Positions 45,882-56,210 are shown, counted from the first letter of the stretch. The stretch is DNA of 64,000 nucleotides from Lichenicoccus sp965276875 (GCF_965276875.1 NZ_OZ255701.1:806001-870000); one strand, 5' to 3'. Translations and numbers: made by a program. Notes: generated from the sequence alone by a model not told the origin.

Positions 45882-47892
45882 GACCGTTGAGGGTGCGCAG
45901 CACGCCAGCGCCACGCTCGGCGGCGCAGGCGAGATAGCCGCCCTGCGTCGTCGGCCAGACGGTCAGGCCGAGATCCTCATACAGATGCAGCAGGTCCGCG
46001 CCGACCTGCCAGAATGCCGGGTCGCGCCCTTCCTGCAGCGCCAGGTCGCGCAGGCGCCAGATCGCCGAGACCTGTTCGGAGCGGGCACCCACCGGATCTC
46101 CGAGGGCTATGAGCAGGCCGTCGCGATGGCGCTCGCCGGCGATCTCGGCGCGGGTGAAGGCGATCGCGGCGCGCCCGGTCTCCGCCAGCACGACGCCCTG
46201 TGGCGCGATGTCCAGGATGGCGCTCTCCCCCAATGCGCAATAGCGTTCGCCGCCCGCGCCTTCCCAGTCGAGGGTGGCGATGCGTCCTGGCGAGATCAGC
46301 CGCCATAACGCCGCCAGCATCAGTAGGACGGCGCAGGCGAGCGAGACGCGCGTGCGGTTGCTCGCCCCCGGGGTCAGCACCACCGACCAGAAGCTGCTGG
46401 TATTCAGCGCCCGCACATGCGGCTCCAGCCGTCCCAGGATCAGCACGCAGCCGATCAGCAGCAGCAGCGGCAGCGTGGTGCCGGGGGCCAGCGGCTCGCT
46501 CAGCAGACGCGCGTGCCGGTAGTAGGAGCCGCGGAACGGCGCGATCAGCAGGGCGGCGAGGATCAGGATGCCCGGGATCAGGACGATGTTGCCGCGCAGC
46601 GCGGTGAGCAGTGCGGCGACGCAGAGCAGTACGATGGTCGCCCCCCAGGCCAGGGTCACCCGGTTCGACAGGCCGATCGCCAGGCCCATGAGGGCGGCCC
46701 CGATCAGGGACGGCACGTAGTCGCCGGCGAGCCCGGTCAGCCAGGATGCAAAACTGGGCGGCCCCTCGAACAGCGCCGCACTCGGGGGGATGATCGCGGC
46801 AAGGTCCGAGCCTGGATCGAGGACGCCGAGAGCCAGCAGCATGGCGCCGCACAACGAGACCGCGCCGACCGCGATGGTGACGGAGAAATCCGCCTCGCTC
46901 TGCCGGATAATCAGGCTGGTGGCACCCCTGGGTCCGCGCAGCCGCCCCAGAATGGCGTCACTACGCAACAGCAGCTCATGCCCGGCGAACAGGGCGCCCG
47001 CGATGAACAGCGGCACGATGTAGTAGAACATCCTGAACACCAGGATCATGCCAAGGATGCTCGGCGCCGGCAGCCAGGCCGAAAGGCCGAGCAGCATCGC
47101 CCCGTCGAACACCCCCAGGCCGCCCGGCACGCTCGCCACCAGCCCCGCCGTGTAGGAGGCGATGTAGATGGCGAGGAAGGTCGGATAGCCGAGATCCGGC
47201 GTCGGTGGCAGCAGCGAAAAGGCGATCGCCGCGGTGGCGCCAACATCGAGGCTGGCGACGACAACCTGGCCTATGGCCATGCGCGGCCCCGGCATCTCGA
47301 TCCGCAGCCGCCAGAGACGGAACTGCGTGCGCCGCCTGGACAACGCCACATAGGCGACCACCGTGCCCCAGGCGGCGACCCCCGCCAGCCGCAGCAGCGC
47401 ATGCGGGATGGCGTGCGCCAGGACCGGTATGGCGCCCGGCTCGATGATCAGCACGCCGCCGACCAGGGCACAGGCGCCGAGCGCGAAGGTCACCGAGCAG
47501 AAGGCGACGATCTGGGCGATGTCCGCCGGCGACAGGCCCCAGATGCCGTAGAGCCGAAACCGCACCGCCGCCCCCGAGAGCGCCGACACCCCCAGATTAT
47601 GCGACAGCACATAGGAGCAGAAGGCGGCGAAGAAGGTGCGTCGGAAGGCGAGCCGATGCCCGACATGGATCACCGCGAGCCGGTCATAGAACGACAGCAC
47701 GAAGAAAGAGAGCAGGGTAAAGCCGGCCGAGATCAGCAGCGAACGGCGCGGGATCGCACGCAGGCCGGCGCGTACCTGATCGAGGCTGAGATGACGAAAC
47801 TCGCGCTGCACCACGAACACCGCGCCGGCCAGCAGCAGCAATCCCAGGAAATGCGGAAAGTGCCGGCCGAGCCGTTTGAGCCACGGTTTCAC
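45862..47892 (-). CDS. MprF-like flippase with a truncated aminoacyl-transferase domain
   Basis: A 676-residue membrane protein. Residues 1-about 555 hold about 14 hydrophobic segments like the MprF/LpiA flippase (FFAAFCSYVLSHNLGVSALSG, RFRLYGIWGLSPADIAQIV, SVPGGLGVFDGAMLL). The rest begins like the MprF transferase domain (RYCALGESAILDI, GLLIALGDPVGARSEQ, AIWRLRDLALQEGRDPAFWQV) but stops about 120 residues in, roughly where the second GNAT half that binds aminoacyl-tRNA should follow. Full MprF proteins are about 850 residues, so the lipid-lysylating activity is probably lost and flippase function may remain. It follows the lysyl-tRNA synthetase gene by 13 bases, fitting a lysine-lipid theme. 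Confidence 0.8.
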   Translation of the reverse strand: MKPWLKRLGRHFPHFLGLLLLAGAVFVVQREFRHLSLDQVRAGLRAIPRRSLLISAGFTLLSFFVLSFYDRLAVIHVGHRLAFRRTFFAAFCSYVLSHNLGVSALSGAAVRFRLYGIWGLSPADIAQIVAFCSVTFALGACALVGGVLIIEPGAIPVLAHAIPHALLRLAGVAAWGTVVAYVALSRRRTQFRLWRLRIEMPGPRMAIGQVVVASLDVGATAAIAFSLLPPTPDLGYPTFLAIYIASYTAGLVASVPGGLGVFDGAMLLGLSAWLPAPSILGMILVFRMFYYIVPLFIAGALFAGHELLLRSDAILGRLRGPRGATSLIIRQSEADFSVTIAVGAVSLCGAMLLALGVLDPGSDLAAIIPPSAALFEGPPSFASWLTGLAGDYVPSLIGAALMGLAIGLSNRVTLAWGATIVLLCVAALLTALRGNIVLIPGILILAALLIAPFRGSYYRHARLLSEPLAPGTTLPLLLLIGCVLILGRLEPHVRALNTSSFWSVVLTPGASNRTRVSLACAVLLMLAALWRLISPGRIATLDWEGAGGERYCALGESAILDIAPQGVVLAETGRAAIAFTRAEIAGERHRDGLLIALGDPVGARSEQVSAIWRLRDLALQEGRDPAFWQVGADLLHLYEDLGLTVWPTTQGGYLACAAERGAGVLRTLNGLSRAPR

Positions 47893-47905
47893 AAGGGGGC
47901 GCCGG

Positions 47906-49477
47906 CTAGGCAGTCAGCGCGGCCTCGATCAGCGCCACCGTCTCACTGATGCCGTACAGGGCGATGAAGATGCCAAAGCGCGGCCCTTCGGTCTGGCCGA
48001 GCAGCACCTCGTAGAGACAGCCGAACCACGCCCGCAGCGGCGCGAACCCGTGCCGCTTGCCGACCTCGAACACCAGGTTCTGGAGGTCGTCGGGCGAGGC
48101 GTTCGCGGCAAACCCCTTCAAGGTCTCGGCGAGGTCGGCGAGGGCTTCACGCTCATGCGCGTCCGGCGCCCGGAAGCGCTTTTGCGGCCGCACGAAGTCG
48201 CGGTAGTAGGCGACGGCGTGTGTCACCAGGCGCGCCAGCAGCGGCTCGGCCTGCTTCGTCAGTCCCGGTCGGTAACGCTCCAGGAAGGCCCAGAGCACGT
48301 CCGGATTTTCGGTATTGGCGACCGAGGCCAGGTTGAGCAGCATCGCGAACGTCACCGGCGTGCCGCTGGCCGGTGGCGGGGCGCCGTCATGGATGAACCA
48401 GGCCGCATTGCCGCGAAGTGCCGCCTCATCCTGGGTCGGTGCGCGCGCGAGATTGGCCAGATACTCGTCGGCGGCGCGCGGGATGACGTCGAAGCACAGC
48501 CGCTTGGCGCGCTGCGGGGCCAGGAACATGAACTGCGACAGGCTCTCCGGCGGCGCATAGCGCAGCCATTCCTCGACCGAGATGCCGTTGCCCTTGGACT
48601 TCGAAATCTTTTGCGCATGCTCGTCGAGGAACAGCTCGTATGTCAGGCTGAGCGGCGGCTCGGCGCCGAGCAGGCGGCAGATCTTGGCCGACAGCCGGAC
48701 GCTGTCGATCAGGTCCTTGCCCGACATCTCGTAATCGACACCCAGGGCGGCCCAGCGCATCGCCCAGTCGGCCTTCCATTGCAGCTTGGCGGCACCCCCG
48801 GTCACCGGGGTGGTGAAGCGCTCGCCCTGCGTGTCCTGCCAACTGATCGTCCCCGCCTGCGCGTCGATCGCGTCGATCCTCACCTGCATCACCACGCCGG
48901 TGCGCGGATGAATCGGCAGGAACGGCGAGTAGGTGGCGCGCCGCTCGGGACCCAGGGTTGGTGCGACGGTGGCGACGATCGCGTCATGCGCCGCCAGCGC
49001 CCGCAACAATGTCGCATCAAAGCGCCCGGCGGCATAGGTCTCGGTCGACGAGACGAACTCGTATTCGAAACCGAAGCCGTCGAGAAAGGCGCGCAGCCGG
49101 GTATTGTTATGCGCCGCGAACGACTCGTGGGTGCCGAACGGGTCGGGCACACGCGACAGCGGCTTGCCGAGATGCTCGGCCAGCATGTCGCGATTGGGCA
49201 CGTTGTCGGGAACCTTGCGCAGCCCGTCCATGTCGTCGCTGAAGGCGAGCAGACGGGTCGGGCGGCCGGTGAGATCGGTGTAGGCGCGACGCACCCAGCT
49301 GGTGCGCGCGACCTCGCCGAAGGTGCCGAGATGCGGCAGGCCGGACGGGCCGTAGCCGGTCTCGAGCAAGGCCGGGCGCCGCGGATCCGCGGACTGCAGG
49401 CGCGCGGCCAGCTTGGCTGCCTCCTCGAAGGGCCAGGAAATGGGGGTGTTCAGGGTGCCTGCTTGATCGGGTGCCAT
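47906..49477 (-). CDS. lysK: Class I lysyl-tRNA synthetase
   Basis: A 523-residue synthetase of the archaeal class I type (LysK/LysRS1), which many alphaproteobacteria use in place of class II LysS. The HIGH-type loop appears as GPSGLPHLGTFGEV, with AFSDDMDGLRKVPDN, and the KMSKS loop as KISKSKGNGISVEE; WKADWAMRWAALGVDYEMSGKDL links them. The C-terminal helical anticodon domain includes FGCLYEVLLGQTEGPRFG. The mprF-like gene lies 13 bases downstream. The helicase gene starts divergently 44 bases away. Confidence 0.94.
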   Translation of the reverse strand: MAPDQAGTLNTPISWPFEEAAKLAARLQSADPRRPALLETGYGPSGLPHLGTFGEVARTSWVRRAYTDLTGRPTRLLAFSDDMDGLRKVPDNVPNRDMLAEHLGKPLSRVPDPFGTHESFAAHNNTRLRAFLDGFGFEYEFVSSTETYAAGRFDATLLRALAAHDAIVATVAPTLGPERRATYSPFLPIHPRTGVVMQVRIDAIDAQAGTISWQDTQGERFTTPVTGGAAKLQWKADWAMRWAALGVDYEMSGKDLIDSVRLSAKICRLLGAEPPLSLTYELFLDEHAQKISKSKGNGISVEEWLRYAPPESLSQFMFLAPQRAKRLCFDVIPRAADEYLANLARAPTQDEAALRGNAAWFIHDGAPPPASGTPVTFAMLLNLASVANTENPDVLWAFLERYRPGLTKQAEPLLARLVTHAVAYYRDFVRPQKRFRAPDAHEREALADLAETLKGFAANASPDDLQNLVFEVGKRHGFAPLRAWFGCLYEVLLGQTEGPRFGIFIALYGISETVALIEAALTA

Positions 49478-49521
49478 GCGCCGGCAAGCTATGAACGCGA
49501 CAGAGCGGGGTCAATGACCCT

Positions 49522-52314
49522 ATGCTTGGCGGGCCGATGCCCGATGCCAGCGCCGCTAACCTCGCCACTCTTGTCCCGAACCCGGCTTTGGTGGCGGGGC
49601 ATGGCCGCGTCTCGCTGCTGACGCCGGATGGCGAGCTGCTCGACCTCGTGGCCGCCGACGCGCGCGCCGCCCTCGCCGACCTGCCGCCGCCCTTGCTGGT
49701 GCACGCTCCCTCGACATTGCGTCGCCTGGCCGCACCGGACCTGGCTTGCGTTGATCTGCTCGAACTGTTCGCCTTCGTGCTGCCGGCGCGTCCGGCCGCT
49801 CCCACCCCACGCGGGCTGGCGCTGGCGCTCGGGCTCGCGATTGAGGAGATCGGGCGCGCCGATGCCGGGCTGCTGCCGACGCTGGCCGGCATGCTGCTGC
49901 GGCGCGCGGCCTCACTGGTCCACACCCCGTCAGGCGCCGACATGGCCGCACTTGTCGCCCTGCTCGGCCGCGCCGGCTGGGGCTGGGCAGCGCCGCTGCG
50001 CGCAGCACTCGGTGTCGGCGCCAGGCTGCCGCCGGAGGCAATGCAGCCGGCGCAGGCGATCCGCGTATGGCGACGCCTGCCGAAATGGGAGGAGACCGCA
50101 CCGCGGCCACCGCCGGGCAACGCCGAGGTCACACCGCGGGAGGCGCGCGCGCGTCTAAGCGAGCTCCTCGGGCCCGACGCCGAGCAACGCGCCGGCCAGG
50201 CGGACTATGCCGACGCCGCCGCGGATGCGTTCCGGGCGCGCCTGGTGCGCGGCGATCCGCACATGGTCCTGGCCGAGGCGGGCACCGGCACCGGCAAGAC
50301 CCTCGGCTATATCGCACCCGCCAGCCTCTGGGCGGAACGCAATGGCGGCACCGTATGGATCAGCACCTACACCCGCCATTTGCAACGCCAGATCGACGCC
50401 GAACTGCGGCGACTGCATCCCGACCCGGATGTCCGCCGCCGCCGCGTGGTCCTGCGCAAGGGGCGCGAGAACTATCTCTGCCTGCTCAACCTCGAGGAGG
50501 CGGTCGGCAGTGCCGCCAAGGCCGCGCTGATCCCGCTGGCCCTGCTCGCCCGCTGGGCCGCGGCGACCGCCGATGGCGACGTGCTCGGCGGCGACCTGCC
50601 CGGCTGGTTCGCCGAACTCTTCGGGCAGGCCTATGTCAGCGGCCTTGCCGACCGTCGCGGCGAGTGCATCCACGGCGCCTGCACGCATTACACCCGATGC
50701 TTCATCGAGCATGGCATACGACGCGCCCGCGAGGCCGACCTGGTGGTGGCCAATCATGCCCTGGTGATGACCCAGGCGGCCTACCATGGCCTGAATACGG
50801 GCGATGAGGACACCATCCCAACCCGCTACGTGTTCGACGAGGGCCACCACCTGCAGGAGGCGGCGGACAGCGCCTTTTCCGCGGCGCTGTCTGGCGGGGA
50901 GACGGCGGAGCTGCGTCGCTGGCTGCTCGGCGCCGAGGGCGGCCGCTCGCGCGCGCGCGGGTTGCGACGGCGGCTGGACGAGCTGGTGGTGGGCCTGCCC
51001 GAACTGGAGACGCCGATGGAGGCCGCCCTGATTGCCGCCCGCGCCTTGCCGGCGCCAGGCTGGAGCAGCCGCCTCGACGAACCCGCGCAAGCCAACCCGA
51101 CCGAGCGGCTGCTGGCTTTGCTGCGCCGGCAGGTGCTGGCGCGCATGGGCAAGGACGGGCGGACGGCGGAGTGCGACCTGCATCCGCTAGACCCCGACGT
51201 GACCGAGGCGGCGGCGGCGCTGGCGCGGGCGCTGGCGCGGATCGCCGAGCCGCTGGAGACGCTGGTGACGCGCCTCGCGGCCCGGCTCGACGAAGACGCA
51301 GACAGCCTCGATTCCAGCACACGTGGACGCATCGAGGCGATGTGCCGCGCCATACGCCGCCGCGCCATCGCACGCCTGGACGCCTGGCTGGCAATGCTGC
51401 AGGCGCTCCCCTTGGCTCTGCCGCCGGATACGATACCGACCCACGTGATGTTCCTGCGCCTCCAGGCACGGGGCGAGCTTGGGCGTGATGTCGGACTGCA
51501 CCGGCACTGGCTGGATCCGACGATCCCGTTCGCAGCATCCCTCGCGGCACCCGCGCACGGCGTGCTGATCACCTCGGCCACGCTGCGCGACGAGACCGGC
51601 GCGGACGCGCAAGCGGCGTGGGCGGCCGCCGAGGCCCGCGTGGGTGCGACCCACCTGCCCTCGCCTGCCCTGCGTGCGGCCCTCGCCAGCCCGTTCGACT
51701 ATGCGCGGCAGACCCGCGCCTTCATCGTCGGCGACGTCGACCACACCGATCCCGACCAGCTCGCCGGCGCCTACCGTGCCTTGTTCCTGGCGGCAGGCGG
51801 CGGCGGGCTGGGCCTGTTCACCGCCATCGCCCGGCTGCGCCAGGTGCATGCGCGTATTGCCGCCCCGTTGGAGGCGGCCGGCATTGCGCTGTTCGCGCAG
51901 CATGTCGACGCGATGGACAATGCCACCCTCGTCGACGTGTTCCGCACCGAGCCGGATGCCTGCCTGCTTGGCACCGATGCGATGCGCGACGGCGTCGACG
52001 TGCCGGGCCGGGCGCTACGCCTGGTGGTGTTCGAGCGGGTGCCCTGGGCGCGTCCGGACATCCTGCACCGCGAGCGGCGTATCCATCTCTCCGGCGGCCA
52101 GCCGACGCTCTACGACGACCGTGTCGCGCGGCTGCGGCTGCGTCAGGCTTTCGGACGGCTGATCCGTTCGGCGACCGATACCGGCGTCTTCGTCATGCTC
52201 GACCGGCGTGCCCCGAGCCGGCTTCTGTCCGGATTTCCGGACGGCGTCACGGTCACGCGCACCGGCCTCGCCGACGCCGTGGCGCGGACCCGGTCGTTCC
52301 TGTCGCCAGGCTGA
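49522..52314 (+). CDS. DinG/XPD-type iron-sulfur ATP-dependent DNA helicase
   Basis: A 930-residue superfamily 2 helicase. Motif I is AEAGTGTGKTLGYI (Walker A); four cysteines (in ENYLCLLN, GECIHGACTHYTRC) form the 4Fe-4S cluster domain; motif II is the unusual FDEGHHLQE in place of DEAH; SATL appears later in ITSATLRDE, and motif VI as RLRQAFGRLIRS. It is a 5'-3' translocating type acting on forked or D-loop DNA. About 200 residues precede the helicase domain; this part (VHAPSTLRRL, DLLELFAFVLPAR) looks like a worn DnaQ-like exonuclease domain but without visible catalytic acids. An alternative start is ATG 49537. Confidence 0.88.
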   Translation: MLGGPMPDASAANLATLVPNPALVAGHGRVSLLTPDGELLDLVAADARAALADLPPPLLVHAPSTLRRLAAPDLACVDLLELFAFVLPARPAAPTPRGLALALGLAIEEIGRADAGLLPTLAGMLLRRAASLVHTPSGADMAALVALLGRAGWGWAAPLRAALGVGARLPPEAMQPAQAIRVWRRLPKWEETAPRPPPGNAEVTPREARARLSELLGPDAEQRAGQADYADAAADAFRARLVRGDPHMVLAEAGTGTGKTLGYIAPASLWAERNGGTVWISTYTRHLQRQIDAELRRLHPDPDVRRRRVVLRKGRENYLCLLNLEEAVGSAAKAALIPLALLARWAAATADGDVLGGDLPGWFAELFGQAYVSGLADRRGECIHGACTHYTRCFIEHGIRRAREADLVVANHALVMTQAAYHGLNTGDEDTIPTRYVFDEGHHLQEAADSAFSAALSGGETAELRRWLLGAEGGRSRARGLRRRLDELVVGLPELETPMEAALIAARALPAPGWSSRLDEPAQANPTERLLALLRRQVLARMGKDGRTAECDLHPLDPDVTEAAAALARALARIAEPLETLVTRLAARLDEDADSLDSSTRGRIEAMCRAIRRRAIARLDAWLAMLQALPLALPPDTIPTHVMFLRLQARGELGRDVGLHRHWLDPTIPFAASLAAPAHGVLITSATLRDETGADAQAAWAAAEARVGATHLPSPALRAALASPFDYARQTRAFIVGDVDHTDPDQLAGAYRALFLAAGGGGLGLFTAIARLRQVHARIAAPLEAAGIALFAQHVDAMDNATLVDVFRTEPDACLLGTDAMRDGVDVPGRALRLVVFERVPWARPDILHRERRIHLSGGQPTLYDDRVARLRLRQAFGRLIRSATDTGVFVMLDRRAPSRLLSGFPDGVTVTRTGLADAVARTRSFLSPG

Positions 52315-52342
52315 GAAGGCCAGGCTGTTGCAGGCCAGGCTG
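52305..52342. repeat. Short direct repeat, three copies of GCCAGGCTG
   Basis: Three copies of the 9-mer GCCAGGCTG at 52305, 52319 and 52334 (14-15 base spacing) over the stop codon and 3' flank of the helicase gene. Probably slippage or a small expanded unit; no function is apparent. Confidence 0.7.
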
Positions 52343-52355
52343 GGCTGAGCGTGCG

Positions 52356-52559
52356 TCAGGCGGTCTTGAGGTTGGTCGCCGCCGCCTTGCCGCGCTCCAT
52401 GGCGATCTCGTAGGTGACCTTCTGGCCTTCGTTCAGGCCGCGCAGGCCCGCCGCCTGCACCGCGGTGATGTGAACGAAGACATCCTTGCCGCCATCCTGC
52501 GGCATGATGAAGCCGAAGCCCTTTGTCGTGTTGAACCACTTCACGGTGCCCGTTGCCAT
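52356..52559 (-). CDS. Cold-shock domain protein (CspA family)
   Basis: A 67-residue single-stranded nucleic-acid binding protein. RNP-1 is KGFGFI and RNP-2 is DVFVHI, with VKWFN before them and GQKVTYEI after; the length is right for the family. RNA-chaperone or transcription-antiterminator activity is expected. It is a single gene, facing the convergent helicase end and separated from groEL by a terminator. The 5' UTR of such genes often carries cold-response structure, but no long leader is visible here. Confidence 0.93.
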   Translation of the reverse strand: MATGTVKWFNTTKGFGFIMPQDGGKDVFVHITAVQAAGLRGLNEGQKVTYEIAMERGKAAATNLKTA

Positions 52560-52697
52560 GAACCGTGTCTCTCCTCATCCCACCCGGACCGGGCGCCCAG
52601 TCCGATGCCCGGACGGTCGCCCTTAGGTTACCATACCGTAATGGGGCCAGAAAATGAGGCAGGAGTCAATCGAAACGGATTGCTCGCCTGAGTGGCG

Positions 52698-52727
52698 AAA
52701 AAAAGGGCGGCCCCGAAGGACCGCCCC
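52698..52727 (-). terminator. Rho-independent terminator of groESL
   Basis: On the minus strand, GGGCGGTCC-TTCG-GGGCCGCCC forms a nine-pair stem (one G-U) with a TTCG tetraloop, followed at once by TTTTTTT. It lies about 29 bases after the groEL stop. This is one of the clearest intrinsic terminators in the window. Confidence 0.92.
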
Positions 52728-52755
52728 ATTCCTTTGGGCCTGAAGCAGTCTGGAC

Positions 52756-54393
<1,638 letters not shown>

Positions 54394-54438
54394 GTTTATC
54401 TCCTTGGTTGTGGAAGAATTGCTATCGGATCAGCGAAA

Positions 54439-54738
54439 TCAGGCGGCCTTCTCGACGATGCCCATGATGTCGCTCTCCTTCATGATCAGCAGCTCCTCGC
54501 CGTCGAGCTTGACTTCGGTGCCGGACCACTTGCCGAACAGCACCCGGTCGCCCGCCTTGACGTCCAGGGCGACGATCGCACCCTGCTCGTTGCGTGCGCC
54601 TGGGCCGGCGGCGATGATCTCGCCTTCCATCGGCTTTTCCTTGGCGGTGTCGGGGATGATGATGCCGCCCGCGGTCTTCTCTTCGCCGGTGATGCGGCGG
54701 ACCACGACCCGGTCATGCAGGGGACGGAACTTCGCCAT
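54439..54738 (-). CDS. groS: Co-chaperonin GroES (Hsp10)
   Basis: A 99-residue GroEL lid protein. Seen: RPLHDRVVVRRI, the mobile loop TAGGIIIPDTAKEKP, GEIIAAGPGAR, VKAGDRVLFGKWSGTEVKLDGEE and a C-terminal LIMKESDIMGIVE. GAGGAG lies about 9 bases ahead of the ATG. Start fixed by the MAKFRPLHDRV N-terminus; a longer frame to 54858 runs through the CIRCE operator and is rejected. Confidence 0.98.
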   Translation of the reverse strand: MAKFRPLHDRVVVRRITGEEKTAGGIIIPDTAKEKPMEGEIIAAGPGARNEQGAIVALDVKAGDRVLFGKWSGTEVKLDGEELLIMKESDIMGIVEKAA

Positions 54739-54822
54739 TCGGATCGCTCCTCGATAAAAGCGGCGCTCTCGCGAAAAGCGACGCCGCCGGTTGGGGCTCC
54801 TGGGACGCGACGCGACCCGGGT

Positions 54823-54849
54823 TTGGCACTCCAGCACAGTGAGTGCCAG
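54823..54849 (-). promoter_or_regulatory. CIRCE operator (HrcA binding site) of groESL
   Basis: Plus strand TTGGCACTC - 9 bases - GAGTGCCAG, an inverted repeat differing from the CIRCE consensus TTAGCACTC-N9-GAGTGCTAA at two symmetric positions (T/A to G/C) plus the last base. It lies between the promoter and groES, inside the 5' untranslated leader, as expected for HrcA repression. HrcA itself is not in this window. Confidence 0.9.
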
Positions 54850-54863
54850 GGTGACCAAGCGGC

Positions 54864-54892
54864 GATTTAGGCCGCCCCCGAAGCAGTGTCAA
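54864..54892 (-). promoter_or_regulatory. Putative groESL promoter
   Basis: On the minus strand, TTGACA (plus strand 54887-54892) is followed after 17 bases by TAAATC (54864-54869). This is a perfect -35 and a partial -10 box for the housekeeping sigma factor, with the CIRCE operator starting about 15 bases past the -10 box. A heat-shock sigma factor could share these boxes; none is assigned. Confidence 0.7.
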
Positions 54893-55015
54893 GGCTCCGG
54901 CAGCAGTCCCGGGCAGTGAGTGCCAAGCCCTTGACGCCACTCGCGTTTTTTGTTGCGGAACAGGGTCGGGACAGGTCACGATGGCGACTGTCATGAAAGT
55001 GTCGCGCCGGAGATT

Positions 55016-55282
55016 ATGGGGATGTCCCTCTCTAAGCAGCTCAAGGACTATCGGCTGACCACGGCAGAGATCCTCTACCACCTGCCCGACCATCCGGCCA
55101 TGCTGCAATCCTATATCTGGCAGGAGCTCGATATCGCCCCCGCCTATCCGATCCTGCACAAGTTCCTGGAATTCTGGCACCGCGAGATCGAGGGCCGGCT
55201 GCATTCGGTGCGGGTCGGCTCGCTGACCCTGATCCGGCCGCCGGACATCCGCACGCCGCGCGTGGTGCTCACTCTTCAGTAG
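55016..55282 (+). CDS. Usg-family protein
   Basis: An 88-residue protein of the usg family, long noted near trpF-like genes but of uncertain function. Seen: LKDYRLTTAEILYHLPDHP, LQSYIWQELDIAPAYPILHKFLEFWHREIEG, and LHSVRVG near the end. It is a helical protein with no signal or membrane part. ATG 55016 (or 55022) starts after CGGAG; the frame is open further upstream but shows no similarity. The stop overlaps the convergent DUF4169 gene by 14 bases. Confidence 0.8.
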   Translation: MGMSLSKQLKDYRLTTAEILYHLPDHPAMLQSYIWQELDIAPAYPILHKFLEFWHREIEGRLHSVRVGSLTLIRPPDIRTPRVVLTLQ

Positions 55283-55469
55283 GCATCTCGTCCGCCTCGG
55301 TCAGCCGCTTACCGTCGAGCAGCGCCTCGCGCGTTTTGGCGGCAAGCCGCGCGCCCGCCTGCTCAACCAGCGTCCGTCCAAAGCGCACGCGATTTTGCGC
55401 CGCTGCATCGGCCGCCTCAGCCCGCGCCGCACGTTTCCTGGCCCGCTTGAGGTTGACGATCTCTGCCAT
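55269..55469 (-). CDS. DUF4169 protein
   Basis: A 66-residue basic protein starting MAEIVNLKRARKRAAR, the diagnostic N-terminus of DUF4169, followed by AEAADAAAQNRVRFGRT. Small alphaproteobacterial family of unknown function; the high Arg/Lys content suggests nucleic-acid binding. An upstream ATG at 55493 would add eight residues. It is convergent with the usg gene. Confidence 0.75.
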   Translation of the reverse strand: MAEIVNLKRARKRAARAEAADAAAQNRVRFGRTLVEQAGARLAAKTREALLDGKRLTEADEMPTEE

Positions 55470-55525
55470 CTCCGCATCCTCCCACTTCATCACATCCCCA
55501 CTTCTTCACATCAAGGACGCGCACC

Positions 55526-56188
55526 ATGGGCAAGACTATCAGCCTGACCGCATCGGACGGACATAAGTTCTCCGCCTATGAAGCCGGGCTTGCGGATAGT
55601 CCGCGCTCTCTTGTGGTCGTTCAGGAAATCTTCGGCGTCAATCATCACATGCGCACCGTCTGCGACGGCTTCGCCGATGCCGGCTACCACGTGATCGCGC
55701 CGGCGCTGTTCGACCGGGCCGAGCGCGGTGCCGAGCTCGGCTACACGGGTCCGGACATGCAGCGCGGCATGGAGCTGCGCGGCAAGATCGCGCCCGAGCA
55801 GACGCTCGCCGACCTGCTGGCCAGCGCCGACGCCCTGGGCCACGGCAAGATCGGCATCATCGGCTATTGCTGGGGCGGCGCGCTGGCCTGGGCAGGGGCG
55901 ACGCAATCCAAGCGTTTCGCGGCCGCAGTCGGCTGGTATGGCGGCGGCATCGCGGCAACCAAGGACGCCACCCCGAACTGCCCGGTGCAACTGCATTTCG
56001 GCGCCGACGACGACCACATCCCGCAGACCGACGTCGACGCCATCCGCGCGGCTCAGCCCACGGTCGAGATCTTCGTCTATGAGGGCGCCGGTCACGGCTT
56101 CGGCTGCAGCGAACGCGGCAGCTACAACGCCACCGCCACCGCGCTGGCTCAGGAACGCAGCCTCGCCTTTTTGCAGCATAATCTCTGA
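55526..56188 (+). CDS. Dienelactone hydrolase family protein
   Basis: A 220-residue alpha/beta-hydrolase. Seen: ISLTASDGHKFSAYEAG, LVVVQEIFGVNHHM (oxyanion Glu), the nucleophile elbow GYCWGGALAW (Cys as nucleophile), LHFGADDDHIP (catalytic Asp) and YEGAGHGFGCS (catalytic His). Carboxymethylenebutenolidase-type enzymes hydrolyse dienelactone in aromatic breakdown, but many family members act on other lactones or esters. Its stop overlaps the CTG that probably starts the transporter gene. Confidence 0.88.
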   Translation: MGKTISLTASDGHKFSAYEAGLADSPRSLVVVQEIFGVNHHMRTVCDGFADAGYHVIAPALFDRAERGAELGYTGPDMQRGMELRGKIAPEQTLADLLASADALGHGKIGIIGYCWGGALAWAGATQSKRFAAAVGWYGGGIAATKDATPNCPVQLHFGADDDHIPQTDVDAIRAAQPTVEIFVYEGAGHGFGCSERGSYNATATALAQERSLAFLQHNL

Positions 56189-56210
56189 CCGCCCCATCTC
56201 TGACCGCCCC
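56181..56210. repeat. 15-bp tandem duplication ATCTCTGACCGCCCC
   Basis: Two perfect, adjacent copies (56181-56195 and 56196-56210) over the stop codon of the dienelactone hydrolase and the probable start of the transporter. In the transporter frame each copy gives Ser-Leu-Thr-Ala-Pro. The second copy doubles the stop/start junction, leaving a CTG in each. Confidence 0.85.

Noticed and set aside
46417..49621. Long plus-strand frames opposite the mprF-like and lysK genes (510 and 581 codons)
   Set aside because: Translations are low-complexity Arg/Gln/Gly/His sequences without domains; the minus strand encodes clear membrane helices and synthetase motifs.
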